NCBI GenBank assembly: GCA_022843585.1
Contig: JALHNJ010000010.1
Span: 99,774-163,773, forward strand
DNA length: 64,000 bases
Direction: 5' to 3'
Origin: Chitinophagaceae bacterium
GTDB lineage: Bacteria > Bacteroidota > Bacteroidia > Chitinophagales > Chitinophagaceae
Every line of letters starts with the position of its first letter. Position 1 is the stretch's first letter. A program made the translations under genes and the position numbers. Below are positions 50,720 through 59,016 of the stretch, piece by piece. The notes under the pieces were generated by a model. It worked only from the letters and a program-made list of their open reading frames with translations. It had not been told where the DNA came from and searched no databases.

Positions 50720-51217
50720 TTACTCTTCCGAAGATTTTATTACTAATTCATCAATGCTCCATCCATTTTGAACCGTTTGCTTTTCTAAATGGTCCCTTGT
50801 TTTATCATTTTCTACACTGATCAAAAATTGGTAGTAAGGCCAGGTTAACCGGAACCTCTTTTTAAATAATTTAACCACTGGATCATATTGTGGTATTGTT
50901 GTAAGATTTGCTGACCATGCTTTGAAAATTTTCTGCACCTCATTATCCGAAAAACGGGCTGAGTATAAAATATAGAATCGCTTAAAAAGCACCAGGTTTT
51001 CAACCGAATAACTTTTACCGTTTTCTTTTACAAGCTGCTTGCTTATTTCACTTAACATTTCTTCTGGCAACAGATTTTTATTTCGTTGCTCATCTTGGTG
51101 AATGATACGTCCAACATTGAAATAAGTGTATAGGATAGCGGCTTCAACAGTTCGCAAAGTTTCCTTCCTGACGTTCCTGATTATTTGAGCGGTTTCAATT
51201 AAGTGTTTTTGTGACAT
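50720..51217 (-). CDS. DUF1016 N-terminal domain protein (truncated YhcG-type)
   Basis: This 165-residue protein matches the N-terminal half of YhcG/PDDEXK proteins: YTYFNVGRIIHQDEQRN near the start, KQLVKENGKSYSVENLVLFKRFY, then WSANLTTIPQY. Full-length members have about 340 residues and a C-terminal nuclease domain, which is missing. The ORF ends cleanly at 50720, so it may be a stand-alone N-domain protein or a truncated gene. It lies 19 nt upstream of the primase on the same strand. Confidence 0.8.
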   Translation of the reverse strand: MSQKHLIETAQIIRNVRKETLRTVEAAILYTYFNVGRIIHQDEQRNKNLLPEEMLSEISKQLVKENGKSYSVENLVLFKRFYILYSARFSDNEVQKIFKAWSANLTTIPQYDPVVKLFKKRFRLTWPYYQFLISVENDKTRDHLEKQTVQNGWSIDELVIKSSEE

Positions 51218-51286
51218 GCGATGTTGGTTTTATAATTCTGAATAAAGCCTATTAGGTTACTGGTGAATCCAGATTTCAGAATCAGC

Positions 51287-51619
51287 TTATGCGGGATCGG
51301 AATGTAAAAGATTCTGAATATCCTGCCAGAGAAAATAGACCCTTGACCTGATTTTAAATGGCTTTAGTTTCCCGTGCTTCACCCAATCATAGATAGTGGG
51401 TTTGGTAACATGAAAAAGATTACAGACCTCAGCGATCTTGTACAGGGGCTTGTAGGTCATTCCAGGCGTTTCAAAGGTCGTCGCGACTGGCCTGTTTTTT
51501 TCGGCATTGCTTACTTCTTCCCGGATAATTTGGCGGACTTGTTGCCAGTACTGCTCCGGCTCATACGGGAACAGCATGGGGGTAACGAGGTTACCATTGC
51601 TCACAGATTCTTTCATCAC
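51287..51619 (-). CDS. Helix-turn-helix protein (excisionase-like)
   Basis: This 110-residue protein has a C-terminal MerR/excisionase-type HTH_17 domain: LYKIAEVCNLFHVTKPTIYDWVKHGKLKPFKI, interrupted for brevity, with RVYFLWQDIQNLL after it. The N-terminal half is polar. Proteins of this type act as excisionases or regulators in Bacteroidota integrative elements. It diverges from the Fic gene, and the gap between them holds three GGGTAA-type repeats. Confidence 0.82.
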   Translation of the reverse strand: MMKESVSNGNLVTPMLFPYEPEQYWQQVRQIIREEVSNAEKNRPVATTFETPGMTYKPLYKIAEVCNLFHVTKPTIYDWVKHGKLKPFKIRSRVYFLWQDIQNLLHSDPA

Positions 51620-51710
51620 TTTTCGTTTTAGGTTTGCAATATGGCCTTATGGAAAAGAGAATAGAAGTTAAGTATACTTAAATCTTTTATCTGTGCTATT
51701 TGTTTATGGA

Positions 51711-51763
51711 TATTTATGGGTAAATATTTGGGTAATATCCATTTTACGGGTATTTTTGGGTAA
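51711..51763. repeat. Three TATTT-n-TGGGTAA iterons upstream of the Fic gene
   Basis: Copies at 51711-51723 (TATTTATGGGTAA), 51725-51735 (TATTTGGGTAA) and 51751-51763 (TATTTTTGGGTAA) lie in the divergent gap, ending 10 nt before the Fic ATG. Such closely spaced repeats suggest an operator for the Fic protein itself or the neighbouring HTH protein. Confidence 0.5.
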
Positions 51764-51773
51764 TTTGTAGATA

Positions 51774-52823
51774 ATGTTGAATACCCAGTCACTAAATATC
51801 ACACCACAAATCCTCTCTTTAATTGCTGAATTAGACGAATTTAAAGGGGCGTGGCGGGCCTTGGGTCAATTAGCCCCGGAACAACTCACCAGTTTGAAAA
51901 GAGTGGCTACAATCGAAAGTATTGGGTCTTCAACCCGGATCGAGGGGAGTAAATTGACTGACCGGGAAGTGGAAGTATTGCTGAGTAACCTGGAAATTAA
52001 AAAATTTGCAACCAGAGATGAACAGGAAGTAGCGGGATATGCGGAGGTAATGAATACCGTTTTTCAACACTACAGGGACATTCCGCTGACAGAAAATTAC
52101 ATCAAACAGCTCCACCGGGATCTTTTGGAATTCAGTGAAAAAGACAACCGGCACCGTGGCGAATATAAAAAGCATACTAACCATGTTGAGGCATTTGATG
52201 CGGATGGCAAGAGTTTGGGTGTCGTATTTGAAACGGCCACACCTTTTGATACGCCTTTTAGGATGGAAGAACTGGTTGCATGGACAAAAGAAGCGATAGA
52301 AAAAAAGTCGTTGCACCCGTTATTAATTATTGCTATTTTCATAATTGTATTCCTTGCTATCCATCCGTTCCAGGATGGCAACGGAAGATTGTCAAGGGTA
52401 TTGACAACTTACTTGCTACTTTCTCTTGGATATAGTTATGCTCCATACAGTTCACTTGAATCAGTAATAGAAAATAATAAAGAAGGGTATTATCTCTCCC
52501 TGCGGCAGACACAGGGAACATTAAAAACAGATCATCCCAACTGGCAGCCGTGGATAGTATTTTTCCTGAAAGCACTTACCGAGCAAAAAAAGAAGCTGGA
52601 AGTAAAAGTAGAAAGAGAAAAGCTTCTGCTGGGGCAATTACCAGAACTTTCGTTACATATCCTGGAACTGGTAAAATCAAGAGGGCGGATTACTATCAGC
52701 GATATTGTGACGTTGACGAATGCCAATCGCAATACTATTAAAAAGCATTTAGAGGCATTGGTAGATATAAAGCAACTTGCTCAACATGGCACTGGAAAAG
52801 GAACATGGTATAGTATTAGCTAG
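51774..52823 (+). CDS. Fic family protein with inhibitory motif
   Basis: This 349-residue protein contains the catalytic Fic motif AIHPFQDGNGRLSRVL (near residue 200). An N-terminal inhibition motif SSTRIEGS (near residue 52, S/T-x-x-x-E-G/N) should hold the enzyme inactive. The C-terminal part is a winged helix (ISDIVTLTNANRNTIKKHLEAL) that could bind DNA. Fic enzymes transfer AMP or other groups to proteins. As a single-gene, self-inhibited Fic it resembles regulated AMPylators rather than classical toxin-antitoxin pairs. GGGTAA repeats before the start suggest autoregulation. Confidence 0.92.
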   Translation: MLNTQSLNITPQILSLIAELDEFKGAWRALGQLAPEQLTSLKRVATIESIGSSTRIEGSKLTDREVEVLLSNLEIKKFATRDEQEVAGYAEVMNTVFQHYRDIPLTENYIKQLHRDLLEFSEKDNRHRGEYKKHTNHVEAFDADGKSLGVVFETATPFDTPFRMEELVAWTKEAIEKKSLHPLLIIAIFIIVFLAIHPFQDGNGRLSRVLTTYLLLSLGYSYAPYSSLESVIENNKEGYYLSLRQTQGTLKTDHPNWQPWIVFFLKALTEQKKKLEVKVEREKLLLGQLPELSLHILELVKSRGRITISDIVTLTNANRNTIKKHLEALVDIKQLAQHGTGKGTWYSIS

Positions 52824-52830
52824 CCAAATA

Positions 52831-52862
52831 AATAAGGTAGCTTTTTAGGGAGCTATCTTATT
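52831..52862 (+). terminator. Terminator after the Fic gene
   Basis: Arms AATAAGGTAGCT (52831-52842) and AGCTATCTTATT (52851-52862) pair at 12 positions with one G-T, around an 8-nt loop, with T-rich sequence following. It lies 7 nt past the Fic stop. Confidence 0.75.
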
Positions 52863-52884
52863 TTCTAACGCTGACCTTGAAGTA

Positions 52885-53601
52885 TCACTGCAATAGTCTT
52901 CGTTCAAGTTTTCGCAACTCTGCAACGCCTTCAGAAAAACCCATGAATTCAAAAAAACTAAAAGCTTCCTGGAAATTTTTTTGAACCTCAGTTATCTTTC
53001 GTATTGAAAGAGGTTTCTTTTTCCCACAGAGCAACTCTAAATTCTTTTTCATACTTCCTGAATCAACCCCGTATAATTTCATCAGATGGCGGGCAAATTG
53101 ATCATTACATTGAATTGCGTTCATCCCACTGCTCTTATCCAAAACATAAAATATCAACGTAAGCGATAAATTGGAAAGCTGAGCCTGCCGGCATTTTTCT
53201 TGTTTGTGTGCTGTTGAACATTCGTACACTTCTTTGATGGTTTCTAACCGGGGCAGGAAGACGGAAGAAAAATAGGGCCGGTAATGAAACAGGTACAAAA
53301 TAGTGTAACTGATAAGCCCTGCTATGAATACACCTGGTAAATAAAAGCCAGCTTGCTTAAATCCAAATAACAGGAAGATCAGCAGAGCAGGGAATCCTAA
53401 GACGAAGGCAAAATGTCCTGGCACATAAGTAAACCAATACCTGGAAATCAGTTTTTGCCGGGTGGCTACAGTGCTCCATCCGGAGGTTTCCGATTGAAGC
53501 TTTCTATGCACATTGTTGAATTGCGTACTGATATACGCAGTTTGTAACGGGAAGTCGAATATAATAAAGGACTTCACCCTTTTCACTAAATCTTTCATCA
53601 C
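52885..53601 (-). CDS. Two-helix membrane protein of unknown function
   Basis: This 238-residue protein has two membrane helices (about 60-80 and 85-107; FVLGFPALLIFLLFGF and FYLPGVFIAGLISYTILYLF). A cytoplasmic C-terminal part follows with paired Cys (YECSTAHKQEKCRQAQ) and helical SFFEFMGFSEGVAELRKLERRL. No family is recognised. It is the last gene of the element, between Fic and attR, and may be a fitness or entry-exclusion factor, but this is guesswork. Confidence 0.6.
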   Translation of the reverse strand: MMKDLVKRVKSFIIFDFPLQTAYISTQFNNVHRKLQSETSGWSTVATRQKLISRYWFTYVPGHFAFVLGFPALLIFLLFGFKQAGFYLPGVFIAGLISYTILYLFHYRPYFSSVFLPRLETIKEVYECSTAHKQEKCRQAQLSNLSLTLIFYVLDKSSGMNAIQCNDQFARHLMKLYGVDSGSMKKNLELLCGKKKPLSIRKITEVQKNFQEAFSFFEFMGFSEGVAELRKLERRLLQ

Positions 53602-53864
53602 TTATCCTTTTTATAAAATTATCAAATCTTATTTAACTTGATGAAACGGGAAATAAAAAATTCAACTAAATAAAGCAGGATTAAAGTTATTCTACTAAGT
53701 AAAAAATGAAAATAAAATCAAACGTATCAGCAAAAATGAAATGAGTTTTATATATCTTTACTGTAGTAGTTCAGTTCTTATAATCAGAAAGACTTGTTGC
53801 GTGATTCGTGGAGTCGTGATCTTTTGCAGGTCTTAATTAATTGATAATTACACTGGAAAGGGTT
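53602..53864. other. Right-end region of the element before attR
   Basis: No gene is seen here. The word GCGTGATTC (53799-53807) repeats the left-end word at 24124-24132, which fits integrase-site symmetry. The rest is AT-rich without clear symmetry. Confidence 0.45.
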
Positions 53865-53888
53865 GGGTTCGAATCCCTCTCTCTCCGC
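53865..53888 (+). repeat. attR: 24-bp copy of the tRNA-Ser 3' end
   Basis: This is identical to 23983-24006, starting GGGTTCGAATCCC. The upstream sequence does not form a tRNA, so this is only the 3' fragment left by integration. It marks the right boundary of the element. Confidence 0.9.
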
Positions 53889-53889
53889 A

Positions 53890-53916
53890 AAAAAGCAGCT
53901 TTCAAAGCTGCTTTTT
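53890..53916. terminator. Ancestral tRNA-Ser terminator, shared with the LacI-type gene
   Basis: Arms AAAAAGCAGCTTT and AAAGCTGCTTTTT pair over 13 bp around one base, with A/T runs on both sides, so it can work in either direction. It ends at the stop codon of the LacI-type gene. Before insertion it would have followed tRNA-Ser directly. Confidence 0.85.
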
Positions 53917-54938
53917 CATTTTAGCTCCATATTTACTACCAGCTTGCTTTCCAGTATCAGCTTTTTAGGAAAATCTTCCCTTAACCCTTTGTTTTGAATT
54001 AATTGAAACAAAATGTCTGTTGCTTTTTCTGCCTGCTGGTATGGAAACTGCTCCACCGAGGCTAATGGGGGCTCATCCATATAACTTGTAATGGGGAGGT
54101 TGGCATAACTTACAAAGAAAATGTCTTTATTGATCTTTACCCCCCGACTGCGGCTATACTTTATTGCATCAAGTGCTACATAATCATTAAATGTAATGAC
54201 AGCAGTTGGTCGATTTTTCAACGCCAGCAATTTGTGAATTGCATCAGTTGTTTTTGCTTTACTCAGGTCTGTACTTACCACCAGCGATTTATCTGATTTT
54301 AATTTGTGTTTTGCAAGACCCCTATAATAGCCATTCAATCTTTCCTGGGAAAGTATAATTGAATCAGGACCTTTTATAAAGCCAATATGTTTATGCCCCT
54401 TGCTAACTAACCAATCAACTAATTCAACTGAGCTATTCTCCAGGTTACAGGAAACACAATAAGCAGCTGCATCATCAGGCACCCTGTCAAAGAAAACAAC
54501 CGGGATATTATACTTTTTTAATTGCTCAAAATGCTCATACGATTTTGTTGTTTTCGCCAATGAAACCACCACCCCATCTACTCTGTGCTTACGCATTGTA
54601 TCTACTATTTTAATTTCTCTTTCGATATCATCATGCGATTGCCCAATCAATACGGTGTAATTATTCTTTGTAGCCACATCTTCAATACCATTTATGGCCA
54701 TAGAAAAAAACTCTTCTCCCAAATTTGGAAGGATGGCGCCTAAAGTGAGAGTTTTGCCTTGCTTAAATGATATCGCAGCCTGATTGGGTTCGTAGTTAAG
54801 TTCTTCTGCCAGTTTCTGTACCTGTGTTTTTGTTCGAAGTCCAATACTTGGGTGATCATGCAATGCCCTTGAAACTGTTGAGACAGAAACATTGAGCCTT
54901 TTGGCAATCTCTTTTATAGTGGCTGGCTTTTTTTCCAT
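53916..54938 (-). CDS. LacI-family transcriptional regulator
   Basis: This 340-residue protein has an N-terminal LacI helix-turn-helix (TIKEIAKRLNVSVSTVSRAL) and a periplasmic-binding-protein-like effector domain (about 60-340, starting LTLGAILPNLGEEFF). It should bind an operator and a sugar-type effector. An imperfect palindrome GAAACGATTTC lies upstream at 54988-54998 and may be its own operator. It borders the element but is backbone; no sugar gene is adjacent in the window. Confidence 0.92.
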   Translation of the reverse strand: MEKKPATIKEIAKRLNVSVSTVSRALHDHPSIGLRTKTQVQKLAEELNYEPNQAAISFKQGKTLTLGAILPNLGEEFFSMAINGIEDVATKNNYTVLIGQSHDDIEREIKIVDTMRKHRVDGVVVSLAKTTKSYEHFEQLKKYNIPVVFFDRVPDDAAAYCVSCNLENSSVELVDWLVSKGHKHIGFIKGPDSIILSQERLNGYYRGLAKHKLKSDKSLVVSTDLSKAKTTDAIHKLLALKNRPTAVITFNDYVALDAIKYSRSRGVKINKDIFFVSYANLPITSYMDEPPLASVEQFPYQQAEKATDILFQLIQNKGLREDFPKKLILESKLVVNMELK

Positions 54939-55078
54939 TAAAAGTATCGGATGTGTAAGGGTGAAATGCGATACAAGTTATAAAAAGGAAACGATTTCGG
55001 CTTTGTTTATAATTTAAATGGTGAAATTGTTTTTGCAGTGGTAATTAGTTTTAGTAAATTTCATTATCAAATCTTAGT

Positions 55079-55507
55079 ATGAGTAATGTTGCTTCCATTC
55101 TTGCCCGAAAAGGGAATACTGTTTTTAGTATTTCTCCTGTTGCAACTGTAATGGAAGCATTACAAATAATGGCCGAAAAAAACATAGGTTCTCTTGCTGT
55201 AATTGAAAATGAGAATTATGTCGGCATCATGTCCGAAAGAGATTATTCAAGAAAAGTTATTCTGAAAGGAAAAAATTCTACGAGTACAAAAGTAGCTGAG
55301 ATTATGACTGCTGATCTTCCCTCTGTTAGTGCCGATAAAAGCATTGAGCATTGCATGGAACTAATGACAAAGAATAATATCCGCTACATACCTGTAATTG
55401 AAAACGGAAAATTGGCAGGCATCATTTCTATGAGTGATATTGTGAAGGCAACCATTCTGGCTCAGAAAGAAACAATTACACATTTACAAAGCTATATTCA
55501 GCAATAA
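55079..55507 (+). CDS. CBS-domain protein
   Basis: This 142-residue protein consists of two CBS motifs: VMEALQIMAEKNIGSLAVIE at about 25-70 and SIEHCMELMTKNNIRYIPVIE at about 90-140. Paired CBS domains bind adenosyl nucleotides and regulate other proteins. No catalytic domain is attached. It is the only plus-strand gene in this stretch and converges on the MutS2-like gene, with a hairpin between them. Confidence 0.9.
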   Translation: MSNVASILARKGNTVFSISPVATVMEALQIMAEKNIGSLAVIENENYVGIMSERDYSRKVILKGKNSTSTKVAEIMTADLPSVSADKSIEHCMELMTKNNIRYIPVIENGKLAGIISMSDIVKATILAQKETITHLQSYIQQ

Positions 55508-55533
55508 CGAACTTACTCACTCATTAAATATCC

Positions 55534-55557
55534 AGCGAAGCCCCGTAAGGCTTCGCT
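55534..55557. terminator. Terminator between the CBS and MutS2-like genes
   Basis: Arms AGCGAAGCC and GGCTTCGCT (9 bp) with a 6-nt loop lie between two converging genes. A short T stretch follows on the plus strand, so it mainly serves the CBS gene, but it may stop both. Confidence 0.75.
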
Positions 55558-55560
55558 TCT

Positions 55561-57669
55561 TTATTCCTGTTCTGTTTGCTTTTCTTTTACCACTACCAGA
55601 TCTTTAATATCTACTTGCATAGGTAATAAACCAATTTTTACAACAGCTTTTTTGCTACGTAATTCAATTACCTGACCTACCTGGTGGTTCTTCTTCATTT
55701 TAACTTTATCGCCGATCTTTATCTCTCCTCCTACTTCACTAAATTTTGAATCAATCTTTTTTTGCATTTTACTTACCACCTTCTTCTCATCCTTCTTAAA
55801 CAACAATGCTTCCATAGACTTGATCACCTTGTTCTTATTTTCTTCCTTTCTCCACTCCACCAGCATTTGCTTCAGCTTTCTTTCCATGTCTTTCAGGTAC
55901 ACAATTCTTTCCTCTGCAATTTTATTTTGCTCCCGCAACACTTCTACCTGCTGACGATGCTTTTCTTTATCCATCGTTACCTGCATTTCCTTTTTCAACT
56001 TCTCATTCTCTTTTAATAGATGATGAAGATGCTTTTCTTTTTTCTCCAGATCCTGCAGATCCTGTTCGGTTCTGTTTAATAATTTATCTAGCCGAAACTG
56101 GTCATCATCTACCAATTGCCTTGCACGGTTAATGAGGTTTTTATCCAAACCTATTCTTTCTGCAATGGAAAAGGTGTACGAACTGCCTGGCTTACCAATT
56201 AATAATTTGTATTGGGGTTGTAAATTTTTCTCATCAAAGGCCATAGCTCCGTTAATGATTCCGGGGGTTTTTCCGGCCATTACTTTCAGGTTCAAATAGT
56301 GAGTCGTTACAATTCCAAAAGCATGTTTCTTTGCTAACTCCTGCATTATAACTTCTGCAAATGCTCCACCTAGATTTGGATCACTACCACTTCCTAATTC
56401 ATCTATGAAAAATAAAGTACGGCCATTCGCATTTTCCATAAAATGCTTCATATGTATTAAATGGCTGCTATAAGTGCTTAATTCAAATTCGATACTTTGT
56501 GTATCACCAATATGGATCATCAATTGTTTGAAAATTCCAAATTGAGATGAAGGATGAACAGGCACCAGCAATCCACTTTGCACCATCATTTGTAACAACC
56601 CAATAGTTTTCATGGTAACGGTTTTGCCACCTGCATTGGGGCCGCTGATAACCAAAATCCTTTTTGTATCATCCAATGTAATCGTAACCGGAATGGTTGG
56701 TTTACCGGAACGTTGATTATAGAGATATAGCAAAGGATGATAGGCATTTACCAAATGAACATGAGCTTTGTCGATTACAGCAGGATACTCACCTTTTATT
56801 TCAATTCCCAGTTTTGCTTTGGCTCTTATAAAATCATACTCGCCGATTACTGCATGCCAATCTGATAATAATGAAGCATATACTGACAACTTTGCCGTCA
56901 GTTCTTTTAAAATCCGGTAGACTTCTTTTCGTTCATCGTTTTCGAGTTCGTAAATAGTATTGTTTAACTCAACTGTTTCTTCGGGTTCTACAAAAGCAGT
57001 TTTTCGACTATCACTTTCGCCATGCAAAATCCCTTTTACAGTTCGTTTCTGTTCGGCAAAAACCGCTAACACCCTTCGGCCATTCATAAAACTCTCTTCG
57101 ATTTCTGCAAGATGGCCTTGCTTATTTAGCTTGGCCACAATCTTATCAAATAAACGCCGCAATTCATTTCTCTTTCGGTATAAATTCAGCCGGATATCTT
57201 TCAGATCATCCGATGCATTATCTTTTACCTGTCCAACTTCATCCAGCACATCATTGATCAGTTCCGCAATAACTTTCTCATAATATGTGTTGCTGATTAT
57301 ACGAGCCAACCCCGAATAAGCATTTTTTCTTTCTGCATCAAACCATCGGAATATCTTTTCAATACTTTCTGCCAATTTTCTCAATTGTTGCAATTCTTCT
57401 CCGCCCAGCATGGCTCCGGGTATTGATAATAGTTTTAATTCTTTGGAAAGATTAATAATATAATCGTTGGGAAAATAAATAGCATTGGCAATAAGCTGCC
57501 GGAATTCGTGGCTTTGTTTCAATTCAGTTTGCACAAATTCTACTCTTGTATGAATGCGCAAGAGACCCGCCTTTGAAACTGCATATTCTGTTTGGCAATA
57601 GTTTGCCAGCAATTCTTTAACCTTATTAAATTCAAGTTGTATATAGGCCGATTCTGGAAAAAGTTTCAT
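55561..57669 (-). CDS. MutS2-like ATPase without C-terminal Smr domain
   Basis: This 702-residue protein has the MutS2 layout: an N-terminal helical clamp region (about 1-290) and the MutS ATPase with Walker A VISGPNAGGKTVTMK and Walker B FFIDELGSGSDP. A long coiled coil (about 505-640) follows, with a KOW-like end (GDKVKMKKNHQVGQVIEL). Typical MutS2 has about 780 residues and ends in an Smr nuclease domain; here the protein stops at QTEQE with no Smr. MutS2 is known to act on collided ribosomes or recombination intermediates; the lack of Smr would change its role. Confidence 0.88.
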   Translation of the reverse strand: MKLFPESAYIQLEFNKVKELLANYCQTEYAVSKAGLLRIHTRVEFVQTELKQSHEFRQLIANAIYFPNDYIINLSKELKLLSIPGAMLGGEELQQLRKLAESIEKIFRWFDAERKNAYSGLARIISNTYYEKVIAELINDVLDEVGQVKDNASDDLKDIRLNLYRKRNELRRLFDKIVAKLNKQGHLAEIEESFMNGRRVLAVFAEQKRTVKGILHGESDSRKTAFVEPEETVELNNTIYELENDERKEVYRILKELTAKLSVYASLLSDWHAVIGEYDFIRAKAKLGIEIKGEYPAVIDKAHVHLVNAYHPLLYLYNQRSGKPTIPVTITLDDTKRILVISGPNAGGKTVTMKTIGLLQMMVQSGLLVPVHPSSQFGIFKQLMIHIGDTQSIEFELSTYSSHLIHMKHFMENANGRTLFFIDELGSGSDPNLGGAFAEVIMQELAKKHAFGIVTTHYLNLKVMAGKTPGIINGAMAFDEKNLQPQYKLLIGKPGSSYTFSIAERIGLDKNLINRARQLVDDDQFRLDKLLNRTEQDLQDLEKKEKHLHHLLKENEKLKKEMQVTMDKEKHRQQVEVLREQNKIAEERIVYLKDMERKLKQMLVEWRKEENKNKVIKSMEALLFKKDEKKVVSKMQKKIDSKFSEVGGEIKIGDKVKMKKNHQVGQVIELRSKKAVVKIGLLPMQVDIKDLVVVKEKQTEQE

Positions 57670-57729
57670 ACTACGTTGTAAAGAAATTTTTTGTAGGGCA
57701 AAATTAAGGCCTGCAATGCTGTACCCATT

Positions 57730-58200
57730 TTATTTTTCCTTTATTTGCAACTCTTCCCAGGGAGTAGTTCCATCTTTTTCCCGAATGAATTCATATTTAT
57801 CTGAATATTGAATCACTATTTCGGCTGTGGTATAAATTTTACAACCGGGCATCAAGTGACCTCCAATTGTCTTTCCGGTACTGTCGCTAATGCTGAGATG
57901 CAGATGAGAGCCATTTATGCTTACTGTACCAACGAGATTTACAATTTCAAAATGACCTTGCCCGGTATTGCCATCGGGCATATTAGCAAAACGTATCGCA
58001 TAATCAGTAAGACTTCCCACACAGGTAGCGATCCACCCGGCTTTTATATTTTTTTCTTTTATATGCTTTTCAATTCCTTCTTTTAGGTCTTCGCCAGGCT
58101 TTAGCCGGAATGCATGAGTGGAAATATTTTCCTGCTTCATTTTACTATTTTGACAGGCTGAAAAAATCAAAGTTGTTAAAACAATGGCAACAAATCGCAC
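57730..58200 (-). CDS. PPC/DUF296-domain lipoprotein
   Basis: This 156-residue protein has a lipoprotein signal with the lipobox Cys in LIFSACQN. The mature part is a PPC (DUF296) domain: FRLKPGEDLKEGIEKHIKE, AGWIATCVGSLTDYAIRFAN and GSHLHLSISDSTGKTIGGHL. Metal-binding histidines are visible in HLHLSIS and GGHL. PPC domains are usually described as DNA-binding, yet this one should be exported and lipid-anchored, so another role is likely. Confidence 0.82.
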   Translation of the reverse strand: MRFVAIVLTTLIFSACQNSKMKQENISTHAFRLKPGEDLKEGIEKHIKEKNIKAGWIATCVGSLTDYAIRFANMPDGNTGQGHFEIVNLVGTVSINGSHLHLSISDSTGKTIGGHLMPGCKIYTTAEIVIQYSDKYEFIREKDGTTPWEELQIKEK

Positions 58201-58356
58201 GCTACATCTCTTTTAGTGAACAGATCGTAAATCGTTTTGTTATATTTCATGTTAACGAATATGCAAAAATCAATTAATGTCATGCAACTTACAAAACAAG
58301 CTATTGCCGTACGATTAAATTGCCTGAAATTTACAAAGCGATTTAAAATTCAACAT

Positions 58357-59016
58357 ATGAAAACAATGCTTACAGCAGCTATTGCCGGTTTAACTACACT
58401 GATTTCCTGTGCTCAAAAAACACCTTCAGCAGCAACAACAATGAATATGAATAATAATACCACCTCAACAGTAAAAACTGAAACTGCCACATTTGCCAAT
58501 GGATGCTTTTGGTGTACCGAAGCCATTTTTGAAGAACTGGATGGTGTGATCAGTGCCGTTTCCGGCTACTCTGGCGGCAATACAAAAAACCCTACTTATA
58601 AAGATATTGGAACAGGTGAAACCGGGCATGCTGAATGTCTGGAAATTGTTTACGATCCTTCAAAAATCAGTTTTGACCAATTACTGGAAGTATTTTGGGA
58701 AACACATGACCCGACTACATTGAACCGGCAAGGAGCAGATGTAGGGACACAATACCGAAGTGCAATTTTTTATCACAATGCTGAGCAAAAGGAAAAAGCA
58801 GAAAAGTATAAAGAAGAATTAAACAAAAGCGGAGCTTTTGATAAGCCCATAGTTACAGAAATAACTGCCGCCAGTAAATTTTACCCTGCAGAAGATTATC
58901 ACCAGCAGTATTATGAAAACAATGCCAATCAAAATCCATATTGCAGAGTGGTAATTCAGCCTAAATTAGAAAAATTCAGGAAGGTATTTAAGGACAAGTT
59001 GAAAGCAAATAATTAA
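58357..59016 (+). CDS. msrA: Peptide-methionine (S)-S-oxide reductase with lipoprotein signal
   Basis: The protein has about 219 residues from ATG 58357 (MKTMLTAAIAG), which gives a good signal and a lipobox Cys in TLISCAQ; the longer open frame to 58237 is unsupported. The MsrA core follows with ANGCFWCTEAIF, where the first Cys is the nucleophile, and SAVSGYSGGNTKNP and ADVGTQYRSAIF. It reduces methionine sulfoxide in proteins. The lipid anchor places it in the periplasm or at the surface, as in some Bacteroidota. Its stop overlaps the stop of the next gene. Confidence 0.92.
   Translation: MKTMLTAAIAGLTTLISCAQKTPSAATTMNMNNNTTSTVKTETATFANGCFWCTEAIFEELDGVISAVSGYSGGNTKNPTYKDIGTGETGHAECLEIVYDPSKISFDQLLEVFWETHDPTTLNRQGADVGTQYRSAIFYHNAEQKEKAEKYKEELNKSGAFDKPIVTEITAASKFYPAEDYHQQYYENNANQNPYCRVVIQPKLEKFRKVFKDKLKANN

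Noticed and set aside
53865..53888. Second tRNA-Ser gene
   Set aside because: Only the last 24 bases match; the upstream sequence cannot form D or anticodon arms. It is an att fragment.
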